54,564 nucleotides of DNA, taken from assembly GCA_039024315.1 (NCBI GenBank), contig JBCCQN010000027.1:1-54564 (forward strand). Reading direction: 5' to 3'. The notes under the pieces were generated by a model that made no database searches, had not been told where the DNA came from, and was given only the letters and a program-made list of their open reading frames with translations. Below are positions 39,002 through 47,260 of the stretch, one piece after another; the first letter of the stretch is position 1; each line of letters opens with the position of its first letter. The DNA comes from JBCAWW01 sp039024315 (GTDB lineage Bacteria; Bacteroidota; Bacteroidia; J057). A program made the translations under genes and the position numbers.

Positions 39002-40402
39002 CTGCTCCCAAAGACGTCCTTCGGACCAAAGGAGGCCCAGACGACTTTTCATCACCAAGTTTTCGGCTTTGAACAGTTTCTCGCGCGCATCAATCAGTTT
39101 GAGTTCACGACTATTGAGAACGAAGATGGAGCTTTCTCCAGCATCAAACTTACGACGTTCTGCATCCAGCAGGGCTTCATACTGACTGGTCATACGACGA
39201 TATAGTTGACGTTGCTCGCCATAGATTTGGAACTGCTGGAGATACTGGGATCTTTTGTTTTCCAGTTCAAGCAGCTTCTGATCTTGCTTTTGGACGAGCA
39301 TTTCTTGTTTGATTTTGGTCTGCTGCAGCCCAGCCCTTTCCTTGCGAAGAAAAATAGGGAAGGAGAAATTTACCCCTAGTTTATAGTTGTTAGGGTTGAC
39401 AACCATGCCTTCTGGCTCATCACCTACGGGTGCTTGTAAGATGTTGTATTGAACATCTAGCTGAGGTTTTAACTGTTCAGCTTTCCAACGACGCTCAATC
39501 TCTAAAATTTCCCCTTCGAAGCGCAGCATTTGAAACTGAGGGTGCATAGCGGCATCAAACTCTGCTCGCATTTCTGCCAAGGTCTCATCGTTCAGCGGAG
39601 CTGGTAAGTAACTCAAAGCAAGTTGTGGCTGAGGCACATCATCAACCCACAAAAAATTACCAAGTGCTAATGCTGCCTGCTGATAAGCAAGAATGGCGGA
39701 TTGCTGGCCGACTATGCGATCCTGATAGTTGAGGGAGGCCTCCAATGTATCTACTGCCGCCAAATTGAAGACACGGTAGCTTTCGCGAGTCCCTTCCAGT
39801 CGGGTCAAGGCTAAACTAGCCGCTTCATTCCAGATTTGTAGATTTTGATAGGCCAATTGCCATTCAAGCCACGCCATACTGGCATCAAGCAGGAGATCGT
39901 TGAGCATGTGCTGACGTTCTACCTCAGTAAGTGAACGAAATTTCTGAGCTTGCTGAAGGTCAGCTCTACGTTGGTCGATAAATAGACCTTGACCTACGGG
40001 AACTATTACCCCTAGCGAGAATTGCCCTTCATCGGGAACGTTTGTCTCTGGATTGGTATAAATCCCCTGATTTTGTTCATAGCCACCTTTCAAGGCAATG
40101 CCTGCTCGAGTAGGCACCTCAAACCCAGCTTGGAGATAGCGGTAATAGTCTTTTTCGTCAAAGACTTTCTGATCCCAACTTGCTTTTAACTTGGGATCAA
40201 AACCTCCTCTAGCTTTACGGATACCTTGATCTGCCATATCAATATTGAGATCAAGTTGCCGGACTACAGGATGATACAGGGCCATCCACTGAAAGAGCTG
40301 ATCCAGATCTAGGGTGGGTATACTGTCTTGGCGGGCTTGGCCAAAGACAGAGCTGAGTCCCACCAACAGGCAAATAATGAAACTCGAGATTCGTATCATC
40401 AT
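38996..40402 (-). CDS. TolC family outer membrane efflux protein
   Basis: Protein of 468 residues. A signal peptide (SSFIICLLVGLSSVFGQ) is followed by the TolC-type repeated helix-strand layout with long coiled regions (GIRKARGGFDPKLKASWDQKVF, LNDLLLDASMAWLEWQLAYQNLQIW, QTKIKQEMLVQKQDQKLLELENKRSQYLQQF). It forms the outer membrane channel for the HlyD-type adaptor and ABC exporter encoded just upstream. Start overlaps the adaptor stop (ATGA). Confidence 0.88.
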   Translation of the reverse strand: MMIRISSFIICLLVGLSSVFGQARQDSIPTLDLDQLFQWMALYHPVVRQLDLNIDMADQGIRKARGGFDPKLKASWDQKVFDEKDYYRYLQAGFEVPTRAGIALKGGYEQNQGIYTNPETNVPDEGQFSLGVIVPVGQGLFIDQRRADLQQAQKFRSLTEVERQHMLNDLLLDASMAWLEWQLAYQNLQIWNEAASLALTRLEGTRESYRVFNLAAVDTLEASLNYQDRIVGQQSAILAYQQAALALGNFLWVDDVPQPQLALSYLPAPLNDETLAEMRAEFDAAMHPQFQMLRFEGEILEIERRWKAEQLKPQLDVQYNILQAPVGDEPEGMVVNPNNYKLGVNFSFPIFLRKERAGLQQTKIKQEMLVQKQDQKLLELENKRSQYLQQFQIYGEQRQLYRRMTSQYEALLDAERRKFDAGESSIFVLNSRELKLIDAREKLFKAENLVMKSRLGLLWSEGRLWEQL

Positions 40403-41757
40403 TTGATATTGGATTTTTGCTCTTTCTCTAATTTGTCATTCTTGTAAAATTCCGGCGGGAACTGATTGAGCTGACGCCAGATTTCATACCAAAGGGGTAC
40501 ATCTTGCAACAAAGCAAAGCTCTTTACCCCAGAACCAGGACGAATCAGATTAGGCCACTCTTCCGCATCGGGATCTGGCATAACGAGTAGACGATATTTA
40601 CCATCTTTGCTGATATCTTGCTCAATGGCATAGATCTTACCACCAAAGGTACCAAAGGAAGCGTTCGGCCAGCCGGAAAAAACTAAAGCCGGCCACCCAT
40701 CGAACTCGAGTCTTACGGGCTGTCCTTTTTGCATCAATGGCAAGTCAATCGGACGGATGAATACCTCAGCAGCTAACATAAACTGTAGCGGCGAGATCGT
40801 CAATACTGGCTCCCCTGCCTTAACGACCTCACCAAGACCTTGACGAAGCGCTTGGTTGACGATACCAGACTGAGGGGAAAGGAGATAACGGAAATCTTGA
40901 CGGATTTCGTAATTCCTTCTTTGATTGACTAGCTTAGCAATCGAGCCTTCTGCCTCGTACAAACTAGTAAGCGCACTTTGACGATCAGACTGAGCCTTCG
41001 CAATCTTTTCTAGATATTCGTTGCGGACATTATCGCGGCGCAATTTAGCGTTAAGATATTCTTGCTTGGTGGCAGCAAACTGATTCAGGGCAGTACCTGC
41101 TTTCGCCTCTGCCTCAAACATTTTGTTACGTTTGTCCTCCCACTTGGTGCGAGATTCAAGGTCTTGTTTGTAGAGAGTATCCCAACGAGCAAACTGAGTC
41201 CGTGCGATCGTTGCCGCGGTCTGCTCAGCTTTGTTTTTCATGCTGTCAGCCTGAACCTTGAGTTTAGTCTGCTCGACTTTATTTTCAGCTTCCTGTTGCT
41301 TGATGACTAGGGCTTGTCTAAGAACTTGGATCTGCTGGGCTAAAACATCTGCTTTTGACTGGTATGCCTCAGCGGCTGAACGTTTGGCCTCCACTTGCTC
41401 AGTGATACGCTTGATGAGATCGGGATCAAAGTAAGCATCTTTGACCTCTGACAGATAAGCGATGGTATCGCCTTTAGCGATGGTGTCCCCTTCGTTGACA
41501 AACCAAGCCTCGATACGACCGTCAATGGTCGAGTTGACCGTTTGAGGACGTTGGCTTGGCTGTAAGGGAATGGTACGACCAGTACCCCTAACATTTTGAG
41601 TCCAAGGAAGAAAGAGCATGACAATGACTAAAATCAGCAAGGCGGAAAACCAGCGCGCTAGGTAGCGAGCCGCCCGCGGGTCGAGCACTTTGTCAAAAGA
41701 GTGAAAGTCCTCTTGGTTAACGGCCCCTTGGATGGTGTTTGGACTAATATTGAGCAT
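40399..41757 (-). CDS. HlyD family membrane fusion protein
   Basis: Protein of 452 residues with one N-terminal membrane helix (WFSALLILVIVMLFLPWTQNV), a biotinyl-lipoyl-like half (IDGRIEAWFVNEGDTIAKGDTIAYL), a long coiled coil (~100-280), the second lipoyl half (LLSPQSGIVNQALRQGLGEVVKAGEPVLTI) and a beta-barrel end. It bridges the inner-membrane exporter and the TolC-like channel. It lies 63 bases after the ABC gene. Confidence 0.92.
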   Translation of the reverse strand: MLNISPNTIQGAVNQEDFHSFDKVLDPRAARYLARWFSALLILVIVMLFLPWTQNVRGTGRTIPLQPSQRPQTVNSTIDGRIEAWFVNEGDTIAKGDTIAYLSEVKDAYFDPDLIKRITEQVEAKRSAAEAYQSKADVLAQQIQVLRQALVIKQQEAENKVEQTKLKVQADSMKNKAEQTAATIARTQFARWDTLYKQDLESRTKWEDKRNKMFEAEAKAGTALNQFAATKQEYLNAKLRRDNVRNEYLEKIAKAQSDRQSALTSLYEAEGSIAKLVNQRRNYEIRQDFRYLLSPQSGIVNQALRQGLGEVVKAGEPVLTISPLQFMLAAEVFIRPIDLPLMQKGQPVRLEFDGWPALVFSGWPNASFGTFGGKIYAIEQDISKDGKYRLLVMPDPDAEEWPNLIRPGSGVKSFALLQDVPLWYEIWRQLNQFPPEFYKNDKLEKEQKSNIK

Positions 41758-41820
41758 TATGTCGTGAAATCTTTTTGAGGTGAAGAATAGCTATACACAA
41801 AAAAGAAAGCAGGTGAATCA

Positions 41821-43548
41821 TTAGGCGATCAAGCGATTAATGATAGGATTAGCTTCCAATTCAGGGTAGGGAGCGTCTGCAACTAGCTCTCCATTATCCA
41901 GAAGTAGGACGCGATCACATTGGTGAGCCATATAAGGTTCATGTGAGACCACGATCAGGGTCCAAAGGGGGGTTTGCGCTAAGAAGTCCGCGATATGGCG
42001 TCTTTCCTCAGGCTCGAGGGCCGTAAATAAGTTATCAACAACAAGCAGTCTTGGTTTTTGGGACACGGCTTGAGCTAAAATCAATTTCCGCACGATACTC
42101 TGTGGCCAGCGGCTACTTTCTGGTACAATTTCGGTTTCCAAGCCCTTGGGTAAGGATTGGATAAAGTCTGTCAAGCGTAAGCTATCAAGTGCCCAACGGA
42201 TGTCTTCGTCTCTGACATAGGGCTTACCCATGGTGAGGTTTTCTCGGATGGTCCCTTTGAATAATTTTTGTTGACTGAGGCAGTCTCCGACATGATCTCG
42301 TAAAGTAAAAGGATCAAAGCTACCTCTTGGGATGCCCTCATAAGACAAGATGCCATCCAACTGTTCATAAAGCCCAGAAACAATATTGAGCAAAAGCGTT
42401 TTGCCTGAACCATTGGGGCCCATGACACAGATCTTCTCTTGAGGCTTTATTTTAACATTAAGATTGTTTAGAGCAGGATAGTTGTCATCAGGATAAGTAA
42501 AGGAGAGATTTTGCATGCGGAGAGCCATCCCTTGGCCGGCTGGCAAAATATCTCCTTCAGACACATGGCTGACATCTTCTAACGGTAAGTCGGTGACCTT
42601 ACCAAGCTTTTCGGTAGCGGTCAAAACGTCATATACCGTATCAGCGCTCATTACCAACTTCTCGACAGAACTGATAATCAGGATAATGACAATCTCAGAA
42701 GCGACAAATTGGCCAATGTTAATTTCTCGTTCTATTAAAAGTACACTACCGAGGATCAACAAGGCCGCAGTGATGACTGTCTTGAATACAATGATACTGC
42801 TGTACTGAAAAACGAGAATGCGGAAATGTTTTTTCCGAGCGCCAAGATAGTGGCAAACCAGATCATCCGTTCTGCGCAGCGCGAGGTCAGAACGGCCGGC
42901 CAAACGAAAAGTACTCAGGGTACGCGCAATCTCTTCTAACCAATGGGCCACTTTGTATTTATAGTCTGACTCATTCAGACTCGATTGTAAACCGGGATTG
43001 CCCGTAAAACGGATAATCAAGACCAAAAGAGAGAGGAGACCTAATCCAAAAAATACAAATAAGGGATGGTAAAAAGAGAGCAGTAACATCCCAAACACGA
43101 TCTGCAATACTGCGGTAATGAAATCAACTAGGATCTTAGGTAAGCCTTTTTGAAGGTTTAGGGTATCAAAAAAGCGGTTGACCAACTCCGGTGGATAGTA
43201 TTTCATCAATGCCTCCCTTCTCAAGCGAGGGATACGGTAAGCAAATTCGAAAGAGGCACGAGCGAAAATACTTTGCTGTATTCGCTCCACAATCGCTCTT
43301 TGCATGATCAGTAGGGCCCCTGCAAGCAGGGTACCTAGGGTCACAATTGCAACCAAAATACCCCAAGAAGAACTCAGTTCATTGGCGAGGGTAAAGCCAA
43401 TAATTGCCTGAATTCCCAACGGCAGGGACAGGTTGATGATACCAGTGGCAATGGCGTAAATGTACAAAAGCCCCATTTCCTTCTTATCATTAGCCAAGAG
43501 GCGGAAGAAGCGGTTTAAGGGGCGTAGCGGAACATTGGTTTCGGCCAT
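41821..43548 (-). CDS. Type I secretion ABC exporter with degenerate ATPase
   Basis: Protein of 575 residues: six membrane helices (1-~310), then an ATPase domain with a normal Walker A (GPNGSGKT, ~378), Q-loop (CLSQQKLFKGTIRENL) and H-loop (VVSHEP). The signature LSGGQ is replaced by SSRWPQS, and Walker B reads LLVVDN, with Asn in place of the catalytic Glu. As a homodimer it would have two poor hydrolysis sites. There is no peptidase domain. With HlyD- and TolC-like partners it should export a protein or peptide; no substrate gene is recognised beside it. Confidence 0.9.
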   Translation of the reverse strand: MAETNVPLRPLNRFFRLLANDKKEMGLLYIYAIATGIINLSLPLGIQAIIGFTLANELSSSWGILVAIVTLGTLLAGALLIMQRAIVERIQQSIFARASFEFAYRIPRLRREALMKYYPPELVNRFFDTLNLQKGLPKILVDFITAVLQIVFGMLLLSFYHPLFVFFGLGLLSLLVLIIRFTGNPGLQSSLNESDYKYKVAHWLEEIARTLSTFRLAGRSDLALRRTDDLVCHYLGARKKHFRILVFQYSSIIVFKTVITAALLILGSVLLIEREINIGQFVASEIVIILIISSVEKLVMSADTVYDVLTATEKLGKVTDLPLEDVSHVSEGDILPAGQGMALRMQNLSFTYPDDNYPALNNLNVKIKPQEKICVMGPNGSGKTLLLNIVSGLYEQLDGILSYEGIPRGSFDPFTLRDHVGDCLSQQKLFKGTIRENLTMGKPYVRDEDIRWALDSLRLTDFIQSLPKGLETEIVPESSRWPQSIVRKLILAQAVSQKPRLLVVDNLFTALEPEERRHIADFLAQTPLWTLIVVSHEPYMAHQCDRVLLLDNGELVADAPYPELEANPIINRLIA

Positions 43549-43705
43549 AAAATGCTAGCTATTTTAGAGGTGCAAAGGTCTAAAAGAAAATTTAGAGGGA
43601 GATTAATCCCAAGTTAAAATGGGATTAGATTTATGGCTATAAATTGTATGAGCCACATTCACCCGTGCTGTTCATACGACTTTACTGAAAAAAGTTTTCG
43701 CTCTT

Positions 43706-43721
43706 TGTGATCAAAGTCACG
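43706..43721 (+). promoter_or_regulatory. CRP-like dyad (TGTGATCAAAGTCACG) before the DUF2892 gene
   Basis: GTGA-N6-TCAC symmetry, close to the CRP consensus and to the AGTGAC sites before ccoI and usp. It lies 53 bases before the ATG at 43775; a TATTATTT stretch at 43741 may be the -7 region. Confidence 0.5.
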
Positions 43722-43774
43722 GAAACTTCGCTGTAAAGCGTATTATTTAGAACTAAACTTAAAGCCCGAATGTT

Positions 43775-43990
43775 ATGACAAAAAATATGGGAAACGTCGA
43801 TCGGATCGTAAGAGTCCTGATCGCCTTAGCCGTAATAGTTTTGTTTGCGACCAATGTGATTAGTGGAACTGTAGCGCTCATTTTAGGCGTAGTAGCAGGT
43901 ATCTTTGTGCTAACCAGTCTGGTAGGTACTTGCCCGCTATACCGTCTTTTTGGGATTAGTTCTTGCAAAATGCCGGAGCAAAAAGCTTAA
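43775..43990 (+). CDS. DUF2892 (YgaP-like) small membrane protein
   Basis: Protein of 71 residues with the DUF2892 pattern: NMGNVDRIVRVLIALAVIVLF, a second helix (GTVALILGVVAGIFVLTSLVG) and a Cys-containing end (TCPLYRLFGISSC). It is the membrane part found alone or joined to rhodanese in YgaP. The function is not established; a redox or sulfur link is common by context. It is alone, with a CRP-like dyad upstream and a structured 3' region. Confidence 0.88.
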   Translation: MTKNMGNVDRIVRVLIALAVIVLFATNVISGTVALILGVVAGIFVLTSLVGTCPLYRLFGISSCKMPEQKA

Positions 43991-44196
43991 AGAACATCCA
44001 ATTTTGCATTCAATGCTCATTGCAGATTCATAGTCTGGATTGGGCATTGTTGCAGTATTGGGACCAGATGATTTTTTAAGGAGGCAAACTTGCTAGTTTT
44101 TTTTGCGTACAATAATTAAAGAATTATAATATTAAAATATTTTAACCTAATTACCGAAATGCAATGCACCTGACAATCTAGTATAAGCGCTCAGCC

Positions 44197-44204
44197 TATA
44201 TTTG
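44197..44204 (+). promoter_or_regulatory. -7 box (TATATTTG) of the thioredoxin gene
   Basis: Exact TAnnTTTG match, 37 bases before the ATG at 44242. Confidence 0.5.
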
Positions 44205-44241
44205 TAGGGTAATTGATAAGAACCATTTAAGTCACAAAACA

Positions 44242-44565
44242 ATGGCAGAAACTCAAAAAACTAGCTTCGCAGATCTTATAAATTCAGATATCCCTGTACT
44301 CGTAGATTTCACCGCCTCTTGGTGTGGACCTTGTCAGGCTATGGCTCCAGTTTTAAAGGAACTGGCCGCAGAGATCGGAGATACTGGCCGTATCGTCAAA
44401 ATTGATGTCGATCGCAATCGCGAGCTATCACAGCAAATGAACATCCAAGGTGTACCTACCTTTATGCTTTTCAAAAACGGAGAAGCCTTATGGCGCCAAA
44501 GCGGCATGATGCCCAAAGCGACTCTTAAAGCCGTGATTGAACAGCACCAAGGTGAAGTCGCTTAA
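44242..44565 (+). CDS. trxA: Thioredoxin
   Basis: Protein of 107 residues with the thioredoxin fold: PVLVDFTASWCGPCQAMAPVLKEL (active site WCGPC), KIDVDRN, GVPTFMLFKNG (cis-Pro). No signal peptide, so cytoplasmic. It reduces protein disulfides. The next gene starts within its 3' end. Confidence 0.95.
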   Translation: MAETQKTSFADLINSDIPVLVDFTASWCGPCQAMAPVLKELAAEIGDTGRIVKIDVDRNRELSQQMNIQGVPTFMLFKNGEALWRQSGMMPKATLKAVIEQHQGEVA

Positions 44566-44797
44566 GGAACTCATCAATCAATGGCCGCTCGTTTTGATCG
44601 GCTGCGCTACACTGGGCCTAGCGCCATTTTCACCAGAGCCACATCTTTGGGGAAAATTGCGCTGGGTCTGGGGTGGTGCCGAAGGCATGCAACTGATCGA
44701 TTATGGCGATTTGCTTCTACACGCCCTGCCTTGGTTGCTATTGATCAGATTGATCATCTTGAAGCTAGCTCAAATGAGCAGTAAGGCTTCTTCTTAA
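44552..44797 (+). CDS. Small two-helix membrane protein
   Basis: Protein of 81 residues from a GTG at 44552 that overlaps the thioredoxin end by 14 bases; a TTG at 44537 is also possible. Two membrane segments (WPLVLIGCATLGLAPF and LLLHALPWLLLIRLIIL) surround a conserved-looking loop (PEPHLWGKLRWVWGGAEGMQLIDYGD). Similar small proteins are called RND transporter in some annotations, but it is far too small for one. Probably co-expressed with thioredoxin. Function unknown. Confidence 0.7.
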   Translation: MKSLKELINQWPLVLIGCATLGLAPFSPEPHLWGKLRWVWGGAEGMQLIDYGDLLLHALPWLLLIRLIILKLAQMSSKASS

Positions 44798-44911
44798 GTA
44801 CTTAACAGTATTCAGTACTTAGTATCCAGTATTTAGACCTAGGGAAACTGGCCTGTATTGCTCATCAAGAGCATTTTTCTCTGTACTAAATACTTTCTAC
44901 TTTTTACCTTA
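44794..44911 (-). repeat. AGTACT-rich dispersed hairpin repeat, copy 6
   Basis: Minus orientation; aligns with the copy at 8116, including the arms and the GGTCT...CCTAGG head. It begins at the stop codon of the small membrane protein gene. Confidence 0.75.
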
Positions 44912-44976
44912 AATGGAGAGAACTTAGCGGCAAGTCAAGCCTCGGAGACTTCTTTGGTAGCTTTTGTGGGCGTTTA

Positions 44977-44992
44977 CCGCTGCGCGGAACGC
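44977..44992 (-). repeat. GCGTTCYGCGMAGC half-palindrome
   Basis: CCGCTGCGCGGAACGC, inverted orientation, in the gap before the ArsR gene. A related GCGTTCGGCAATGC at 45057 overlaps the ArsR start codon. Confidence 0.5.
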
Positions 44993-45066
44993 TTATTCTA
45001 GTCAACGAGATTCGTCCGTATCCTAAATAATCTCTCCCCCTACTCTACTCAAATAAGCGTTCGGCA

Positions 45067-45378
45067 ATGCCGGAAAACCCCAAAATATACCCAAACAAAG
45101 AAAAACTGCGGCGCGTGGCAAAAGTAATGCGTACGATCAGCCATCCTATGCGCTTATTGATAGTAGAACTCTTATTAGAACGTAAAAGGCTACCGGTCAA
45201 AGAAATATACGAAACCCTCGGCATCAGTCAATCCAATGCCTCGCAGCATCTCAAACTAATGGAGCAGGCCGATATCTTGCTCAGTCAGCGAGAAGGAGCC
45301 ATGGTATATTATCAGGTGGTCAATCAAGGGATGGCTCAGCTACTCAGTGCGGCTTGTCAATGTACCCAGCGTAATTAA
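45067..45378 (+). CDS. ArsR family winged-helix regulator
   Basis: Protein of 103 residues: helix bundle, then VKEIYETLGISQSNASQHLKLMEQADILLSQREGAMVYYQV (winged helix-turn-helix). The C-terminus has two Cys close together (AACQCTQRN), possibly a thiol or metal sensing site; the usual helix-3 CVC motif is absent. It is a dimeric repressor. The ATG is at 45067. It overlaps the convergent anti-sigma gene by four bases. The target is not evident. Confidence 0.9.
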   Translation: MPENPKIYPNKEKLRRVAKVMRTISHPMRLLIVELLLERKRLPVKEIYETLGISQSNASQHLKLMEQADILLSQREGAMVYYQVVNQGMAQLLSAACQCTQRN

Positions 45379-46115
45379 GGATAAAGTTCCAGTATTTTGG
45401 CGGCTCTTGCTTGGTAGAGGTGCCGCTCTCGCCCCTTAATCATTTCCAAGACCTCTTTTGAAGCCGTAATTTCTCCTTTTTTCAATAAAGCAAGGGCCAA
45501 ATACCATTGAGCAATTTCATCTTGCTCCATAAGCTGCTTAAGTTGGCGCATTGCTTCCTCCAATTGATTATTTTCCAATAAGGCGATGGCGACAAACAGG
45601 CGAGCGTTTTGTAAGTCTGCTTGCTTGTTTGGCACATCTGGATTTTGCTCAATGTAGTCTTGATAAAGCGGGATTGCTTCCTGATAAGCTTTTTGGTTGT
45701 AGAGATTATTTGCCACCTGCAACAGACTGTCTAGACCATTGTCTCCTCTAGCTTGGGGGGCAGCAGGCGCTTGGTAGTTGGCAGCAAAGAGAGCTTGAGA
45801 ATCAAATTCGGGCTTGGGTCGCAAGATGACAGCCAAACCAATCAGTAGTAAGACCGCCGCCGCTGCTGCTAGATAGCCGTAATTAAAATTGCGTACTTTC
45901 CCACTACCAGCTTGAAACCTAGCTTTTAGACTATTGACTTCTGCTTCTCGAGCGCTAAGCAGGACAGCGAGTTCTGCTTGCATACGCTCTTGCAGGGCTT
46001 TGTATTTGAGGGGATCATCGTTGATTTCGGTCTCAAAACGTCGATGCTCCTCATCAGACATTTGTCTGTTGAGATATCGTTCCATTTGCGTTTCCCAGTT
46101 AGATGGTGTGGCCAT
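45375..46115 (-). CDS. Anti-sigma factor-like membrane protein with TPR domain
   Basis: Protein of 246 residues. The N-terminal ~75 residues carry a short anti-sigma-like helix pattern (MERYLNRQMSDEEHRRFETEINDDP) without zinc ligands. A membrane helix (79-99) follows, then a Pro/Ala linker and TPR-like repeats (~125-246; LDSLLQVANNLYNQKAYQEAIPLYQDYIEQNP, ARLFVAIALLENNQLEEAMRQLKQLME) that should face the periplasm. Gene order sigma then anti-sigma supports the call. It holds the sigma factor inactive until the periplasmic part receives a signal. Confidence 0.75.
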   Translation of the reverse strand: MATPSNWETQMERYLNRQMSDEEHRRFETEINDDPLKYKALQERMQAELAVLLSAREAEVNSLKARFQAGSGKVRNFNYGYLAAAAAVLLLIGLAVILRPKPEFDSQALFAANYQAPAAPQARGDNGLDSLLQVANNLYNQKAYQEAIPLYQDYIEQNPDVPNKQADLQNARLFVAIALLENNQLEEAMRQLKQLMEQDEIAQWYLALALLKKGEITASKEVLEMIKGRERHLYQARAAKILELYP

Positions 46116-46177
46116 TTTGGCTTCCGTTTTGATTAGACCCTAATATTTGCTTGATCTGAACAGCTAAGGCAAAAAAT

Positions 46178-46747
46178 CTAGCCTCCTATCAAGTTTGTCA
46201 GTTTTTTCAGACAACGATATTTCACCGTATAAACGCTAGCAGCGTCTTTATAGTTCATTCTTTGAGCCAACTCCTCTGAGCTAAATCCATGGTATAAAGA
46301 ATCCCAAAGTATCTCACGGCATTTGTCCCCCAATTGTTGCATATAGGACTTGAGGCGTGCGAGGGACTCGCTAGAAATCAACTCCTGTAAAGCATTGCGC
46401 GCCAAATCGGGATAGTCAGGTAATTCGTCAGCCCATTGCACGGCCTGACGCTTTTGATCGCGGACAAAATTGAGGCAGCGATTACTGAAAATTCGAAATA
46501 AGAAGGTAAACAAGCTACTATCACCTTTGAAGCGATTGTTTTCAATCTGGCGCAGCATACTGACTACTGCATCGGCATAAAGATCCGTAGCCGCTTCCTC
46601 TTCGATCCGATATTTTTGCTTGCCTTTATAAACTAATCCTTGGTGAGCGTCAAATAAAGTTTGAGCGGCACGTTGTCGATCTAATCCTCCCTTTTTGATC
46701 GCAGCAATTAGTGCTTGCTCGTCGTATTTACTTTTTTTTCTAAACAT
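46178..46747 (-). CDS. ECF-type RNA polymerase sigma factor
   Basis: Protein of 189 residues with sigma-2 (about 20-90; AAQTLFDAHQGLVYKGKQKY..., NNRFKGDSSLFTFLFRIFSNRCLNFVRDQKR) and sigma-4 (~125-185; LARLKSYMQQLGDKCREILWDSLYHGFSSEELAQRMNYKDAASVYTVKYRCLKKL). It directs RNA polymerase to a small regulon, likely including the neighbouring secreted and CHAT genes, although this cannot be shown here. It is followed by its anti-sigma factor 62 bases later. Confidence 0.9.
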   Translation of the reverse strand: MFRKKSKYDEQALIAAIKKGGLDRQRAAQTLFDAHQGLVYKGKQKYRIEEEAATDLYADAVVSMLRQIENNRFKGDSSLFTFLFRIFSNRCLNFVRDQKRQAVQWADELPDYPDLARNALQELISSESLARLKSYMQQLGDKCREILWDSLYHGFSSEELAQRMNYKDAASVYTVKYRCLKKLTNLIGG

Positions 46748-46926
46748 AAAATCCTGATCCCCACGCCTTTTGGCAGCTCTAAGAACGAGAATTTTAAAAA
46801 AAATTCAAATCGCTGTTCAGATTGTTAAGCCCCTAGTGTCGAAGCTAAACGAGAACAATCAAGATATTCTCCCTACAGCACCTTTTTTACTATTTATTTC
46901 CTTGAATACCATGTTTCACAATAGCG
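46748..46926. other. Sigma factor upstream region without a gene
   Basis: An AT-rich region between the sigma start and the first of three hairpins. It must hold the sigma promoter. No exact TAnnTTTG box was recognised on either strand. Confidence 0.4.
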
Positions 46927-46972
46927 CCGGACCAAGCCTTAATCCTTAGAGGCTAGTCCGGTTATTTTTTTC
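46927..46972 (+). terminator. Terminator-like hairpin
   Basis: CCGGACCAAGCC and GGCTAGTCCGG form an imperfect stem followed by TTATTTTTTTC. No plus-strand gene ends nearby, so a short unannotated transcript is possible. Confidence 0.5.
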
Positions 46973-47009
46973 AATCATTTAACACATAATTATTCTCTAA
47001 CAAATTTTG

Positions 47010-47065
47010 TATTCGCGCACAGGAAGGGTCGATCACGCGGGTGGTCGCCCTTCTGCTTTTACCGC
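47010..47065 (+). other. GC-rich hairpin
   Basis: GAAGGGTCGATCA and TGGTCGCCCTTC pair almost completely around a short loop (about 47022-47053), followed by CTTTT. It may be a second terminator or the body of a small RNA. Confidence 0.45.
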
Positions 47066-47081
47066 TTACCCTTGAGAAAAC

Positions 47082-47111
47082 GCCGCTCCCTAAATCTGGA
47101 GGGCTTTTTTT
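47082..47111 (+). terminator. Rho-independent terminator
   Basis: GCC-g-CTCC and GGAG-GGC form a 7-bp stem with one bulge, then seven T. It is the third hairpin in 185 bases, 150 bases before the next gene. Confidence 0.65.
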
Positions 47112-47260
47112 GTATCTACTACGACTTTATGCAATATTTATTCAAGAAATTTTGGGCTGGTTGTTCAGATTTGTTTTGAGTCGGGGTCTAAGCACAACAA
47201 AACACGATCCCGGCTAGCCCACCAGCAGAGCCTACCCTTTACGACGCTTTAATTTCAACT

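Noticed and set aside
38996..43548. Bacteriocin or peptide export cluster
   Set aside because: The ABC protein lacks a peptidase domain, and no double-glycine leader or small precursor gene was found beside it.
43991..44241. Small RNA in the DUF2892-thioredoxin gap
   Set aside because: A partial stem (CAATGCTCA/TGGGCATTG, 44011-44049) exists, but there is no T tract and no promoter of its own was found.
61..44911. CRISPR array
   Set aside because: The AGTACT repeats are dispersed over 45 kb, imperfect, and lack spacers of regular length; no cas gene is present.
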